Positions 63,151 to 64,000 of a DNA stretch of 64,000 nt are shown piece after piece (the stretch's first letter is position 1; the number at the start of each line of letters is the position of its first letter). Source of the DNA: Actinostola sp. cb2023 (taxonomy: Eukaryota; Cnidaria; Anthozoa; Actiniaria; Actinostolidae); the NCBI GenBank assembly GCA_033675265.1, contig JAUJYZ010001581.1, positions 272,340-336,339 on the forward strand, given 5' to 3'. The notes under the pieces were generated by a model that worked only from the letters and a program-made list of their open reading frames with translations, was not told where the DNA came from and did not search any database. The position numbers were made by a program, and so were the translations under genes.

Positions 63151-64000
63151 ATTATTATATTATTATTATACAATATACAGTCATTTGCAAAAATTCTGGC
63201 CGCTACGATATATCAATATATCAATATATCGGGTGCATTATGGGTAATTAAATAATACTATTTTGAGATTTCTAACTTATTAAATGAAGAAAAATTTACA
63301 AACAACAACCGTAAAACAAAAACAAACATACTAAATATTTCTACCAACTTTGCTGACGTTAACCCGCTTTAAGGGGAATTTTCGATTATTTAATTACCCA
63401 TAATGCACCCGATATATTGATATTTCGTAGCGGCCAGAATTTTTGCAAATGACTTTATAGTATACATACAATACACTCGATTGCAGAAACGTTGTAGTAT
63501 ACATTTATACAAATATACAAATATCTAATGAAAAATAGTGCTGAAAAATTATTGTGTTGTCCTTGCTGGATGCGATACTACTCTAAAATTGGTGATTCTG
63601 ATAAATTAGAAGAAAATAAGCGATGTTTCGCACTTTGCATCTCATTAGATATCTTGTATCTCATTAGATATTTGTATAAATGTATACTACAACGCTTCTG
63701 CAAACGAGTGTATATACTTACAATATATACATACAATAATATACACCTAAGTTTTTTTCTTCGACGGTAACAAAGGATATATATATAAAGCAAAATTTTA
63801 CCCATAGTTGCACCCGATATATTTGATATTTCGTTATTGATATTTCGTAGCGGCCAGAATTTTGGCAAATGACTGTATACATACAATATATACATACAAT
63901 ATATAGCGATTTGCAAAAAATTCTGTAAAATCCTAATATATCGTAATTTGCATAATCCTAATTCTTTGATTTTAGCTATTATTAAACCTGAATCTAAACC

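Overview
The window is eukaryotic nuclear DNA, most likely from an anthozoan cnidarian such as a stony coral. The evidence is GT-AG introns with consistent phases, Ty3/Gypsy (Mag-type) and CR1-like LINE remnants ending in (ATT)n, and many MITE/foldback repeats of a kind common in cnidarian genomes. The host assignment is inference. There is no operon structure, rRNA, canonical tRNA or CRISPR array.

The dominant feature is a giant inverted repeat. Left-arm sequence 6935-30979 reappears reverse-complemented at 35184-64000, where the window ends, so the right arm may continue. The arms are nearly identical by eye. They differ by scattered SNPs, homopolymer changes and a few large indels. A 5.4-kb Gypsy-containing block is present only in the right arm. 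A 32-bp minisatellite is about 410 bp longer in the left arm. About 285 bp near 7.2-7.5 kb and about 55 bp in a GT-rich array also differ. The central 4.2 kb (30980-35183) is a second, clearly more diverged palindrome with its dyad near 33140.

The only host gene I recognise encodes a protein with Sfi1-type repeats (short helical units with a conserved Trp, known from centrin-binding centrosome proteins). Twenty-one phase-compatible exons (2241 nt, 747 codons) lie on the + strand from 2539 to 28747. Eighteen of them recur on the - strand between 62318 and 37422. The copies face each other tail to tail across the palindrome centre, and neither shows a terminal exon. Exon lengths repeat in order (58-145-91-183-60), so the gene grew by duplication of multi-exon cassettes.

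Introns carry five tandem arrays: 19 bp, 48 bp, 59 bp, 32 bp and a degenerate GT-rich array. The 32-bp array is remarkable because its unit is the last 18 nt of a coding exon plus the first 14 nt of the following intron. About 72-85 copies of a 5' splice site therefore follow the true donor.

The right arm also holds a Ty3/Gypsy element (53885-58364) with identical 165-bp LTRs but a reading frame broken at three places. It sits between two direct copies of a 0.9-kb segment and has no target-site duplication. Whether the palindrome is a real inverted duplication or two haplotypes joined through a foldback repeat cannot be settled from sequence alone. The allele-like differences keep the artefact explanation open.
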